Assembly: GCF_002778285.1 (NCBI RefSeq)
Contig: NZ_NESM01000001.1
Span: 8,001 to 72,000, forward strand
Source of the DNA: Limnohabitans sp. 15K
GTDB taxonomy: Bacteria; Pseudomonadota; Gammaproteobacteria; Burkholderiales; Burkholderiaceae_C
Length of the DNA: 64,000 nt
Direction: 5' to 3'
Shown one piece after another: positions 24,438 through 32,897 of this stretch. The notes under the pieces are model-generated. The model searched no databases. It worked only from the letters and a program-made list of their open reading frames with translations, and was not told the origin of the DNA. The position numbers and the translations under genes are program-made. Within the stretch, counting starts at the first letter, position 1, and each line of letters begins with the position of its first letter.

Positions 24438-25751
24438 TTACTTCATCAAATGCTTGGCCAATGCCATGTAGGCGGGCAGCGAGGTGGGGTCATTGAACGG
24501 GTTGTTGGGCATGGGGAAGGACGCGAAACGGGCGATGACCATCTCAGCCTTAGGGTCCACATAGATGGCCTGGCCGTGGATGCCACGGGCCGAGTAAGCG
24601 CCATGTTCGTTGCCCGAGACCCACCACATGTTGCGGTAAGACCAGCCAGGCAAGGTGGGGTAAGTTGCTTGCGGGAAAGCGCTCTTGTCACCGCCTTTGG
24701 CGATGTCTTGCACCACAGCCGCCGGGATGATCTGCTGGCCGTTGAATCGGCCTTGGTTGCGCATCATCTCGCCAAAGCGGGCCATGTCGCGCAGGCTGGC
24801 ATTGAGGCCACCGCCAGCAAACTCGGTGCCCAAGGAGTCGACGGCAAAGTAAGCGTCCTGCTCCGTGCCCAGCTTGCTCCAGATGCGTTCGGTCAGGTTT
24901 TGGCCCACGCTCTTGCCCGTGACGCGGCTGATGACCCAACCCAACACATCGGTGTTGACGGTCTTGTAGGCGAACTCGCCACCGTGCTCGCCTTGCTTCT
25001 TGATCGTGGGCATGAAGGCGTAGAAATTGTCAGGCCCTTGGTAACCCGGTGGCCGCGGGAACACACGCCCTGCGAACATGTGGGTCCAAATTTCGGACTT
25101 GGGGTCCATATAGCCTTCGGTGTACTGAATGCCCGTGCGCATGTCCAGCAGGTTGCGGATGGTGGCGTCACCAAAACCGCTGTCTTTGAGTTCGGGCACG
25201 TACTGGGCCACTTTGGCGTTTTCATCGAGTTTGCCTTCAGCCACCAAGATGGCACCAATCAAACCAAAGAAGGACTTGGTGACGGACATGGATATGTGCT
25301 GTTTGTCAGCACTCAAGGCTCCGGCATAACGCTCGTACACGACTTTGCCTTTGTGCATGACCAGCACACCATCGGTGTAGTTGGCATCAAAGGCCTGGCC
25401 CCAGGTCATGGGCTCGGTCTTGCCCAGGGGTGTGAAGCTCACGGCGTCCAAGTCTTTGCGCTCGTCCCCGGGCAAGGCCACGGCAGGTGTTGTGCCCCTG
25501 CTCACGTTGGTGGTGGGCGCGAGCTGACGGTAGTTGGAAAAGCTCCAGCGAAACTGAGGGAATTTGTAAAAAGAGCCGTCGTAGAACTGAATGACCTTGT
25601 TGGCAGGTGGCGGGGAGCCCTGCATCCAGCCCAAAGTGACCGGATCGGTCTGAGCCGCTGTGGGCAAAGCTGGCGCCTGGGCCATCAAGCCAGTGCTGAA
25701 GACCCATAAAGTCGAAGCAATGGCGCTGTGCAGAAGAGGTGTTTTTTTCAT
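24438..25751 (-). CDS. Exported serine hydrolase of the beta-lactamase/NylB family
   Basis: A 437-residue protein with a signal peptide (MKKTPLLHSAIASTLWVFSTGLMAQA). The penicillin-binding-fold SxxK motif is SVTK in ISMSVTKSFFGLIG; YKTVNTDV provides the Tyr motif, and GIHGQAIYVDP lies where the third motif is expected. The whole resembles class C beta-lactamase-like esterases and 6-aminohexanoate-dimer hydrolase more than true beta-lactamases, so no antibiotic resistance is implied. The ATG at 25751 has GGAGA six bases upstream. It opens the minus-strand group down to 20277. Confidence 0.88.
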   Translation of the reverse strand: MKKTPLLHSAIASTLWVFSTGLMAQAPALPTAAQTDPVTLGWMQGSPPPANKVIQFYDGSFYKFPQFRWSFSNYRQLAPTTNVSRGTTPAVALPGDERKDLDAVSFTPLGKTEPMTWGQAFDANYTDGVLVMHKGKVVYERYAGALSADKQHISMSVTKSFFGLIGAILVAEGKLDENAKVAQYVPELKDSGFGDATIRNLLDMRTGIQYTEGYMDPKSEIWTHMFAGRVFPRPPGYQGPDNFYAFMPTIKKQGEHGGEFAYKTVNTDVLGWVISRVTGKSVGQNLTERIWSKLGTEQDAYFAVDSLGTEFAGGGLNASLRDMARFGEMMRNQGRFNGQQIIPAAVVQDIAKGGDKSAFPQATYPTLPGWSYRNMWWVSGNEHGAYSARGIHGQAIYVDPKAEMVIARFASFPMPNNPFNDPTSLPAYMALAKHLMK

Positions 25752-25961
25752 GTGTTGTCTCCAGTCAATGGTGAGGTCTGATGACCTTCTTTCAGAAGTT
25801 GTCATGCATACAGTCGCGGTCTCTGACATCCGCTTTCAGGAAAGGCTTCATGCCCACATATTGCGGGCGATTTGGACAGGCCGCTAGCACCTGCGCGTCA
25901 TCCCGCAGCATGTGGCGGCCCCCAGGAATCGTGCAGGCCGCGCCCGAAGTGGGTCGGATCA
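25752..25961. other. Intergenic region with a long-range inverted repeat
   Basis: About 210 nt with no gene. An imperfect inverted repeat, CCACATATTGCGGG (25854-25867) and CCCGCAGCATGTGG (25902-25915), would form a 13-of-14-pair stem (counting one G-U) with a 34-nt loop in the acyl-CoA dehydrogenase 3' transcript. No T run follows. The region should also contain the promoter of the NylB-like gene. Confidence 0.45.
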
Positions 25962-27776
25962 TCAGAAAGCATCTTCAGCCAATTCGGCGCAAGTCGGGTC
26001 GCGGCTGCTGACCACATTCAACCAAGCGCCGATCTTGGGCAATTCGTAGCGGAAGAAGTAACGGCAGGCCGCGCGACGGCCCTGCGCGGCAGGCGTACCG
26101 TTGCCCTCCAAGCTGGCCGCGACATCGAGCCAGATCCAGGCGATCACGGTGTGGCCAAAGGCCTGCAAATACGGCACGGCGTTGGCCAGGGCCTGCGCAG
26201 GCTCGGCACCGGCCCAAGCTTGTTGGGTGGCTTGACCGACTTGCTTCACAGCGTCACGCAAAGCGGCAGCTTCAGGGCCCCAATGGGTTTCTGCCTTGGC
26301 TGCGGTGGCCAGCATGCGCTCGGCCAGCAGCTGCAGGCCCCGGCCGTTTTCCATCAGCACCTTGCGGCCCAACAGGTCCATGGCTTGGATGCCGTGGGTG
26401 CCCTCGTGGATCATGTTGAGGCGGTTATCGCGCCAATATTGTTCGACCGGAAAGTCGCGGGTGTAGCCGTAGCCGCCGTGGATTTGAATGGCCAAACTGT
26501 TGGCCTCCAGACACCATTCGCTCGGGAAACTTTTGGCAATCGGCGTGAGCACTTCAAGCAGCAAGCGCGAAACATCGGCGTCTTCCGCCGTGCCCGTGTG
26601 TTGCTCGTCCACCAAACGGGCGCAATACAGGGCAAGCGCCAAGGCACCTTCAGAATAGGATTTTTGAGCCAAGAGCATGCGCTTGACGTCGGCGTGTTCA
26701 ATGATGCGCACCTGCGGACGGCTGGCGTCTTTGCCCCCTGCTCCACTGGGTCGGCCTTGCGGGCGGTTCTTGGCGTAATCCAGGCTGGCGTAGTAACCCG
26801 CCATGCCCAGCATCGTTGCGGCCATGCCCACGCCGATGCGTGCTTCGTTCATCATGTGGAACATGCAGCGCAGGCCTTCGCCGGGCTTGCCGACCAGGTA
26901 ACCCACGGCCCCGGATTCTCCGCGCACCGGGTACTTGCCCTCGCCAAAGTTCAGCAGCGTGTTGGTCGTGCCGCGCCAACCACATTTGTGGTTCAGGCCA
27001 GCCAGCGCCACGTCGTTGCGCTCACCGGTCAGTTGGCCATTCGTGTCCACCAGCTTTTTGGGCACGATGAACAATGAAATGCCTTTGACGCCCGGCACCA
27101 ACTGGCCATTCGCATACGGGATCTTGGCCAGCACCAAATGAATGATGTTCTCGGAGAGTTCGTGCTCGCCCGAGGAGATCCACATCTTGTTGCCCTTGAG
27201 GCGGTAACGCGCGCCCAAAGCATCAGTTTCAAATCCTTCGCCATCGGGTGTGGCGCGGGTGGTGACGTCGCTCAATGAAGAGCCCGCTTGGGGCTCACTC
27301 AGGCACATGGTGCCCGAGAAACGACCCGAAAATTCGTTGAGGGCAAACACCTGCTTTTGCAAGTCGGTGCCGTGCACCATCAGCAAATTGGCATTGCCAC
27401 TGGTCAGCATGCCCGAGCCGATGCTGACCGAGGCCATGGCAAAAAAGGCATTGGCAGCCGCCTCCACGGTATAGGGCAGCTGCATGCCGCCGATCTCATA
27501 GTCTTGCGCAGCACTGAGCATGCCGGACTCGGCATAGGCCTTGTAGGCGTCGTGCGTGGCTTGAGGCAGCGTGACTTTTTCGCCGTCAAAGTGCGGCTCT
27601 TGTGTGTCCACCAGGCGGTTGAAAGGCGCGTATTTTTCGCGGGCGATGCGCTCACAGGTGTCGAGCACCGCGTCAAAAGTTTCACGCGAGTGGTCGGCAA
27701 AGCGCTCCCGGCTTTGAAGGCTTTCGACTTTCAGCCAGTCGTGCAGCAAAAAATCAACAGTGGGACGCAAACTCAT
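25962..27776 (-). CDS. Acyl-CoA dehydrogenase (long form with C-terminal domain)
   Basis: 604 residues, the length of the large FadE-like dehydrogenases with an additional C-terminal domain. CLSEPQAGSSLSD and GNKMWISSGEHE are FAD and substrate-binding segments, and MIHEGTHGIQAMDLLGRK contains the catalytic Glu. It should introduce the trans-2 double bond in an acyl-CoA, passing electrons to ETF. It follows the thiolase gene with a terminator and a REPIN-like element between them, so it may have its own promoter. Confidence 0.93.
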   Translation of the reverse strand: MSLRPTVDFLLHDWLKVESLQSRERFADHSRETFDAVLDTCERIAREKYAPFNRLVDTQEPHFDGEKVTLPQATHDAYKAYAESGMLSAAQDYEIGGMQLPYTVEAAANAFFAMASVSIGSGMLTSGNANLLMVHGTDLQKQVFALNEFSGRFSGTMCLSEPQAGSSLSDVTTRATPDGEGFETDALGARYRLKGNKMWISSGEHELSENIIHLVLAKIPYANGQLVPGVKGISLFIVPKKLVDTNGQLTGERNDVALAGLNHKCGWRGTTNTLLNFGEGKYPVRGESGAVGYLVGKPGEGLRCMFHMMNEARIGVGMAATMLGMAGYYASLDYAKNRPQGRPSGAGGKDASRPQVRIIEHADVKRMLLAQKSYSEGALALALYCARLVDEQHTGTAEDADVSRLLLEVLTPIAKSFPSEWCLEANSLAIQIHGGYGYTRDFPVEQYWRDNRLNMIHEGTHGIQAMDLLGRKVLMENGRGLQLLAERMLATAAKAETHWGPEAAALRDAVKQVGQATQQAWAGAEPAQALANAVPYLQAFGHTVIAWIWLDVAASLEGNGTPAAQGRRAACRYFFRYELPKIGAWLNVVSSRDPTCAELAEDAF

Positions 27777-27804
27777 GGCAGAGGGCTTTCATCAGGTCAA
27801 TGCT

Positions 27805-27860
27805 TGTGGGAGCGAGCCCCTGCTCGCGAAGCATACGGCCGCAGGGGCGGCCTCCCACAC
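27805..27860. repeat. REPIN-like inverted pair, Pseudomonas-REP-like sequence
   Basis: The left unit reads TGTGGGAGCGAGCCCC then TGCTCGCGAA; the right unit is its inverted partner, ending GGCCTCCCACA. Together they form a near-palindrome between the thiolase terminator and the acyl-CoA dehydrogenase start. The left unit is much closer to the TGTGGGAGCGAGCTTGCTCG type familiar from Pseudomonas than to the TGTAGGAGC copies elsewhere in this window. Confidence 0.65.
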
Positions 27861-27897
27861 AAAAAAAGGGCAGAAGACATCGTGCCTTCTGCCCTGA
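27861..27897 (-). terminator. Rho-independent terminator of the thiolase gene
   Basis: On the minus strand AGGGCAGAAGG pairs with the CTTCTGCCCT side across a short loop and is followed by TTTTTTT (27861-27867). It lies about 35 nt after the thiolase stop. Confidence 0.85.
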
Positions 27898-27932
27898 ATC
27901 ACGTCAGCCATCTGAGCGACAGCCGGTGTCTT

Positions 27933-29108
27933 TTACAGCACTTCAAAAATGCCGCAAGCGCCCATGCCGCCACCAATGCACATGGTCACGGCCACACGCT
28001 TGGCACCACGGCGTTTGCCTTCGATCAGAGCGTGACCTGTCAGGCGTTGGCCCGACACGCCGTAAGGGTGACCCACTGCGATCGCGCCGCCATTCACGTT
28101 CAGTCGATCAGCCGGGATGCCCAGCTTGTCGCGGCAGTACAGCACCTGAACAGCAAACGCTTCGTTCAGTTCCCACAAGTCGATGTCTTGCACTGTCAGG
28201 CCCAGACGCGCCAGCGCTTTGGGCACGGCGTACACGGGGCCAATGCCCATCTCGTCAGGCTCGCAACCGGCCACGGCAAAACCGAGGAATCGGCCCAGAG
28301 GCTTCAAACCGCGTTGCTCGGCCAGCTTTTCGTCCATCAGCACACAAGCGCCTGCACCGTCAGAAAACTGGCTGGCATTGCCTGCGGACACCAAACCACC
28401 TGGCAAAGCCGAGCGCAGACCGCTGATGGCTTCCACGGTGGTGCCTTCGCGCAGACCTTCGTCAACACTCACGGTCACTTGTTTGGTGGTCATGCCCATG
28501 ACCTTGTCGATCACGCCTTGCGTGACGGTGATGGGGGCGATCTCATCACTGAACTTGCCAGCGGCTTGCGCGGCACAGGCTTTTTGCTGGCTGGCCGCAC
28601 CGTAGGCGTCCATCACATCGCGGCCGATCTTGTAGCGCTTGGCCACTTGCTCAGCGGTTTGCAGCATGTTCCAGTAAATCTCGGGCTTTTGCTTGGCCAG
28701 CGCCAAGTCTTGCATCATGTGGGTGTTCATTTCCTGCTGGACGCAAGAGATGCTTTCCACACCACCGGCCACATACACCTGACCCTCGCCTGCGATGATG
28801 CGTTGGGCTGCCAAAGCAATGGTTTGCAGACCGGATGAGCAAAACCGGTTCACGGTCATGCCGGACACCGAGATCGGCAGGCCCGCCTTGAGGGCCACTT
28901 GACGAGCGATGTTGGCACCGGTCGCACCTTCAGGTGTGGCGCAACCCATGATCACGTCTTCGACTTCGGCGGCATCAATGCCAGCACGGGCCACGGCGTG
29001 TTGCACCGCGTGGCCACCCAAGGTCGCGCCATGGGTCATGTTGAAAGCGCCCTTCCAGCTCTTGGCCAGAGGGGTGCGTGCGGTAGAAACGATGACTACA
29101 TTCGTCAT
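27933..29108 (-). CDS. Acetyl-CoA acyltransferase (thiolase)
   Basis: A 391-residue thiolase. The nucleophilic Cys is in [12 protein letters not shown] near residue 90. The C-terminal signatures are [17 protein letters not shown] and the second active-site Cys in [11 protein letters not shown]. It should cleave 3-oxoacyl-CoA to acetyl-CoA plus shortened acyl-CoA. It lies 59 nt downstream of the FadJ-like gene, separated by a perfect 8-bp hairpin, and together they form the core beta-oxidation pair. Confidence 0.94.
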   Translation of the reverse strand: MTNVVIVSTARTPLAKSWKGAFNMTHGATLGGHAVQHAVARAGIDAAEVEDVIMGCATPEGATGANIARQVALKAGLPISVSGMTVNRFCSSGLQTIALAAQRIIAGEGQVYVAGGVESISCVQQEMNTHMMQDLALAKQKPEIYWNMLQTAEQVAKRYKIGRDVMDAYGAASQQKACAAQAAGKFSDEIAPITVTQGVIDKVMGMTTKQVTVSVDEGLREGTTVEAISGLRSALPGGLVSAGNASQFSDGAGACVLMDEKLAEQRGLKPLGRFLGFAVAGCEPDEMGIGPVYAVPKALARLGLTVQDIDLWELNEAFAVQVLYCRDKLGIPADRLNVNGGAIAVGHPYGVSGQRLTGHALIEGKRRGAKRVAVTMCIGGGMGACGIFEVL

Positions 29109-29126
29109 GATGAAAACCTTTCATGT

Positions 29127-29154
29127 GGAGAACCAGCCAAAAAACCGGTTCTCC
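29127..29154. other. Intercistronic hairpin between FadJ-like and thiolase genes
   Basis: GGAGAACC (29127-29134) and GGTTCTCC (29147-29154) form a perfect 8-bp stem with a 12-nt loop. Neither strand has a T run directly after the stem, so it looks more like an mRNA-processing or stability element than a terminator. Confidence 0.55.
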
Positions 29155-29167
29155 GAAAATTAAAAAA

Positions 29168-31279
29168 TCAGTTGAATGTTTTGCCTTCGGCCACCAAGCG
29201 TGCCAACAAAGGCGCGGGTTGCCAGAACTGGGCGTCGTCGTGGGGGTTCTTGGCAAAGCGCTTCATGGCTTCGGCCACGTTGAACAAACCAATCGTGTCG
29301 GCATAAACCATGGGGCCACCGCGCCACAGCGGGAAGCCATAACCGGTCAGGTAAACCATGTCGATGTCGCTGGCCTTGCTGGCAATGCCTTCTTCCAGAA
29401 TGTGTGCAGCTTCGTTGACCAAAGAGAACACCAGACGTTGCACGATTTCTTCGTCTGAAATCTTGCGGGGCGTGATGCCCAAAGCGGCACGGTGCTTTTC
29501 GATCATCTCCACAACGACAGCGCTGGGGATCGCATCGCGCTTGCCGGTTTGGTAGTCGTACCAGCCTGCGCCCGTCTTTTGACCGTAACGGCCCATTTCA
29601 CACAACAAGTCAGCGGTTTTGCTGTACTTGAGGTTGGGCTTTTCGGTGTAGCGACGCTTGCGGATAGCCCAACCAATGTCATTGCCCGCCAAGTCGCCCA
29701 TGCGGAATGGGCCCATGGCAAAACCGAACTTCTCGACGGCCTTGTCCACCTGTGCGGGTGTGCAACCTTCTTCGATCAAGAAACCGGCTTGGCGGCTGTA
29801 CTGTTCGATCATGCGGTTGCCGATGAAACCATCACACACGCCAGACACCACCGAAGTCTTCTTGATTTTTTTACCGATGGCCATCACGGTGGCCAGCACG
29901 TCTTTGCCCGTCTGAGCGCCGCGCACCACTTCCAGCAATCGCATCACGTTGGCGGGGCTGAAAAAGTGCATGCCCACCACGTCTTGTGGACGCTTGGTGA
30001 AGCTGGCGATCTTGTTCACGTCGAGTGTGGAGGTGTTGGACGCCAAAATAGCGCCAGGCTTCATCACGCGGTCGAGTTCTTTGAAGACGGCTTCTTTCAC
30101 GCCCATTTCTTCAAACACCGCTTCGATCACCAGATCGGCTTGGCCAATGTCGTCATAGCTCAGCGTGGTGGTCAACAGCGCCATGCGCTCGTCGTACTTC
30201 TCTTGCTTGAGCTTGCCTTTTTTGACCTGGGCTTCGTAGTTCTTGCGGATGGTGGCCACGCCACGGTCCAGCGCGTCTTGCTTCATCTCCAGCATCTTGA
30301 CCGGGATGCCCGCGTTCAGGAAGTTCATGGAAATGCCGCCACCCATGGTGCCTGCACCAATGACGGCGATGCTCTTGATGTCACGTTTTGGCGTGTCATC
30401 GGGCACATCCGGGATCTTGCTGGCAGCGCGGTCGGCGATGAAGATGTGACGCAGCGCGCGGCTTTCGGGCGTCAACATCAGGTTCATGAAAATCTCACGC
30501 TCAAAGACCATACCGTCTTCAAACTTCTTCTTGGTCGCAGCTTCGACCGCGTCCACGCATTTGGCTGGCGCTGGCAGGTTTTTGGCCATGCCCTTGACCA
30601 TGTTTCGGGTGAACTGGAAGTACGCATCGCCTTGCACATGCTTGCAGGGCAAGTTGCGCACCAGAGGCAATGGCGAACCATCGGCATGGCCAGCAGCCAC
30701 TTTGCGGGCCAGGGCCAAGGCCTCTTCAGGCAAGCTCTCAGCCGATTGGGCCATGGCATCAAAGAGCTTTTGACCAGGCAACATGGCCAGCATTTCGCTC
30801 TTGATGGCTTCGCCACTGACGATCATGTTCAGCGCCGCTTCCACGCCAATCACACGCGGCAAGCGCTGCGTGCCACCTGCACCGGGGATCAAGCCCAGCT
30901 TGACTTCGGGCAAGGCAATCGAAGTGCCTGGTGCTGCAATGCGGTAATGGCAACCCAAAGCCAGCTCCAAGCCGCCGCCCATGGCGACCGAGTGGATGGC
31001 CGCCACAACGGGCTTGGCCGATTTTTCGCAAGCGGTGATCACGCTCAGCAAATTGGGTTCTTGAATCGCTTTGGGCGAGCCAAATTCACGGATGTCGGCC
31101 CCCCCCGAAAAGGCTTTGCCACCGCCTGTGATGACGATGGCTTTGACAGCCGCGTCGTTGTTGGCTTTTTCCAGCCCGTCGGTGATGCCGACGCGGGTGG
31201 ACAGACCCAAACCGTTGACGGGCGGGTTCATCAGGGTGATGACCGCGACATCGCCATGCACTTTGTATTCAGCTGTCAT
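29168..31279 (-). CDS. Bifunctional enoyl-CoA hydratase / 3-hydroxyacyl-CoA dehydrogenase (FadJ/FadB-like)
   Basis: 703 residues. The N-terminal crotonase domain has the oxyanion loop SGGADIREFG (58-67), GGGLELALGCH (101-111) and PEVKLGLIPGAGGTQRLPR with the acid residues. The NAD-binding domain starts near 305 with IAVIGAGTMGGGIS, and the two 3HCDH C-terminal domains follow. It carries out hydration and NAD-dependent oxidation in beta-oxidation. AAGGAAG precedes the ATG. A TetR-type palindrome lies 34-47 nt upstream of the start, suggesting acyl-CoA-responsive repression. Confidence 0.95.
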   Translation of the reverse strand: MTAEYKVHGDVAVITLMNPPVNGLGLSTRVGITDGLEKANNDAAVKAIVITGGGKAFSGGADIREFGSPKAIQEPNLLSVITACEKSAKPVVAAIHSVAMGGGLELALGCHYRIAAPGTSIALPEVKLGLIPGAGGTQRLPRVIGVEAALNMIVSGEAIKSEMLAMLPGQKLFDAMAQSAESLPEEALALARKVAAGHADGSPLPLVRNLPCKHVQGDAYFQFTRNMVKGMAKNLPAPAKCVDAVEAATKKKFEDGMVFEREIFMNLMLTPESRALRHIFIADRAASKIPDVPDDTPKRDIKSIAVIGAGTMGGGISMNFLNAGIPVKMLEMKQDALDRGVATIRKNYEAQVKKGKLKQEKYDERMALLTTTLSYDDIGQADLVIEAVFEEMGVKEAVFKELDRVMKPGAILASNTSTLDVNKIASFTKRPQDVVGMHFFSPANVMRLLEVVRGAQTGKDVLATVMAIGKKIKKTSVVSGVCDGFIGNRMIEQYSRQAGFLIEEGCTPAQVDKAVEKFGFAMGPFRMGDLAGNDIGWAIRKRRYTEKPNLKYSKTADLLCEMGRYGQKTGAGWYDYQTGKRDAIPSAVVVEMIEKHRAALGITPRKISDEEIVQRLVFSLVNEAAHILEEGIASKASDIDMVYLTGYGFPLWRGGPMVYADTIGLFNVAEAMKRFAKNPHDDAQFWQPAPLLARLVAEGKTFN

Positions 31280-31312
31280 GCTGGACTTCCTTTGCGTGAA
31301 AAGTTAAAAAAG

Positions 31313-31326
31313 AACGACCGTTCGTT
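31313..31326. promoter_or_regulatory. Candidate TetR-family operator upstream of the FadJ-like gene
   Basis: AACGACCGTTCGTT has inverted AACGA/TCGTT arms around a four-base centre, the usual shape of TetR/AcrR operators. It lies in an AT-rich stretch between livF and the FadJ-like start, 34-47 nt before the ATG. Fatty-acid regulators of Betaproteobacteria include TetR members, but the binding protein is not encoded in this window. Confidence 0.45.
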
Positions 31327-31428
31327 TTTTGGCATTGTAGACACAAAAAACACAGCCCAAACAAAATTTTGTCGCTCTTGAGACGGCCTAAAAGGTCGGC
31401 ACAAACAGGGCGACAGGGTCCTGAAAAA

Positions 31429-32127
31429 TCAAACCTCCAGCCACTCTTTGCGGATGTAAGTGTTGGCCCGCAACTCTTCAGGGGTGCCTTGAAAAACGAT
31501 GGCCCCATGGCCCATGACAAGCGCTCGGTCAGAAATGCTCATGGCAATGGTCAACTTTTGCTCGATCAACAAAACCGACACCCCTTTGGCTTTCAAGCTT
31601 TGGAGGTATTGCCCCACCAACTCGACGATTTTGGGGGCCAGGCCCTCGGTGGGCTCGTCGATGATGATCAAGTCAGGATCACCCATGAGGGTGCGGCATA
31701 GGGTCAGCATTTGCTGCTCACCCCCCGACAACACGCCGGCTTCGGTGTGCTCACGCTCTTTCAGACGCGGGAACATGGCAAACATGTCGTCAAACGACCA
31801 GCGGCCATTTTGACCGCTGCGTTTTTGCCCCAATTGCAGGTTTTGGTGCACCGTCAGTTTAGGAAAGATGTCTCTGTTTTCAGGCACATAGCCCAAACCC
31901 AAGTGGGCGATTTCATAGGCCTTTTTGCCTTGTATCGGCTGGCCTTTCCAGTCGATGCGCCCCTGGCACTCCACCAAACCCATGATGGCCTTGGCGGTGG
32001 TGGATCGGCCAGAGCCATTGCGCCCAAGCAGCGCCACAATCTCGCCTTTCCCGACCTCGAATCCGACGCCATGCAAGACATGGCTTTTGCCGTAATAAGC
32101 GTGAAGGTTGTCTATCTGCAGCATCAA
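31429..32127 (-). CDS. livF: Branched-chain amino acid-type ABC transporter ATPase LivF
   Basis: A 232-residue ATP-binding subunit. The Walker A is LLGRNGSGRSTTAK, with Arg replacing the usual Lys of GKST (written GRST), the signature is LSGGEQQML, and Walker B is LIIDEPTEGLAP. The Walker A Arg is a conspicuous deviation that would weaken ATP hydrolysis at this site if the base call is right. The ATG overlaps the livG stop in ATGA. It is the last gene of the LivKHMGF group. Confidence 0.92.
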   Translation of the reverse strand: MMLQIDNLHAYYGKSHVLHGVGFEVGKGEIVALLGRNGSGRSTTAKAIMGLVECQGRIDWKGQPIQGKKAYEIAHLGLGYVPENRDIFPKLTVHQNLQLGQKRSGQNGRWSFDDMFAMFPRLKEREHTEAGVLSGGEQQMLTLCRTLMGDPDLIIIDEPTEGLAPKIVELVGQYLQSLKAKGVSVLLIEQKLTIAMSISDRALVMGHGAIVFQGTPEELRANTYIRKEWLEV

Positions 32128-32897
32128 TGGCCTCCTGCTTGGCTGTCTGCAACCGGTGAGCCCAGGTAGGCTTCTTGAACTTTGGCATTGGCCCGAACGG
32201 CTTCCGGCGTGTCAAAAGCGATCACTTCGCCATACACCACCACCGCGATCTTGTCGGCCAAGCCGAACACCACACCCATGTCGTGCTCCACCGTGAGCAA
32301 GGTTTTGCCCACCGTGACTTCTTTGATGAGTTGGATGAAACGCGAGGTTTCGCTCTTGCTCATGCCCGCCGTGGGTTCGTCCAGCAAGATGACATCGGAA
32401 CCACCGGCGATGGTCACGCCGATTTCCAGCGCCCTTTGCTCGGCGTACGTCAGGTTCACCGCCAGAACGTCGCGTTTCTTGTCCAAACGAATCATCTCCA
32501 GCAGCTGGTCGGTGCGTTCGTTGGCATCTTTCAGACCCGACAAAAACTTGAAGAAGCTGTACTTGTAGCCCAAGCTCCACAGCACAGCGCAACGCAGGTT
32601 CTCAAACACGCTCAACTTGGGAAAGATGTTGGTGATTTGAAAACTGCGCGACAAACCCATGCGGTTGATCTCGTAGGGGGTTTTGTATTGGATGGCTTGG
32701 CCATTCAGCAAAATATCCCCGCTGGTCGGGCCAAAGCGCCCGCTGATCAGGTTGAACAAGGTCGACTTGCCAGCCCCGTTGGGGCCAATCACAGCCACAC
32801 GCTCACCGGGCGCAACCGCCAGGTTCACACCCCGGATGATTTCGGTCTTGCCAAAGTTCTTGCGAAGATCTTTGAGTTCAAGGGCGTAGGTACTCAT
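32124..32897 (-). CDS. livG: Branched-chain amino acid-type ABC transporter ATPase LivG
   Basis: A 257-residue ATPase with Walker A GPNGAGKST, the Walker B DEPTAGMS and the H-loop (TVEHDMGVVFGLAD). The family signature motif reads LTYAEQRALEIG, the variant typical of LivG. It overlaps livM upstream and livF downstream by 4 nt each, so the three are tightly coupled. Confidence 0.94.
   Translation of the reverse strand: MSTYALELKDLRKNFGKTEIIRGVNLAVAPGERVAVIGPNGAGKSTLFNLISGRFGPTSGDILLNGQAIQYKTPYEINRMGLSRSFQITNIFPKLSVFENLRCAVLWSLGYKYSFFKFLSGLKDANERTDQLLEMIRLDKKRDVLAVNLTYAEQRALEIGVTIAGGSDVILLDEPTAGMSKSETSRFIQLIKEVTVGKTLLTVEHDMGVVFGLADKIAVVVYGEVIAFDTPEAVRANAKVQEAYLGSPVADSQAGGH

Noticed and set aside
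24438..25751. Beta-lactamase resistance gene
   Set aside because: The SxxK motif belongs to the wider serine-hydrolase fold; overall sequence is closer to NylB/EstB-type esterases, so resistance is not claimed.
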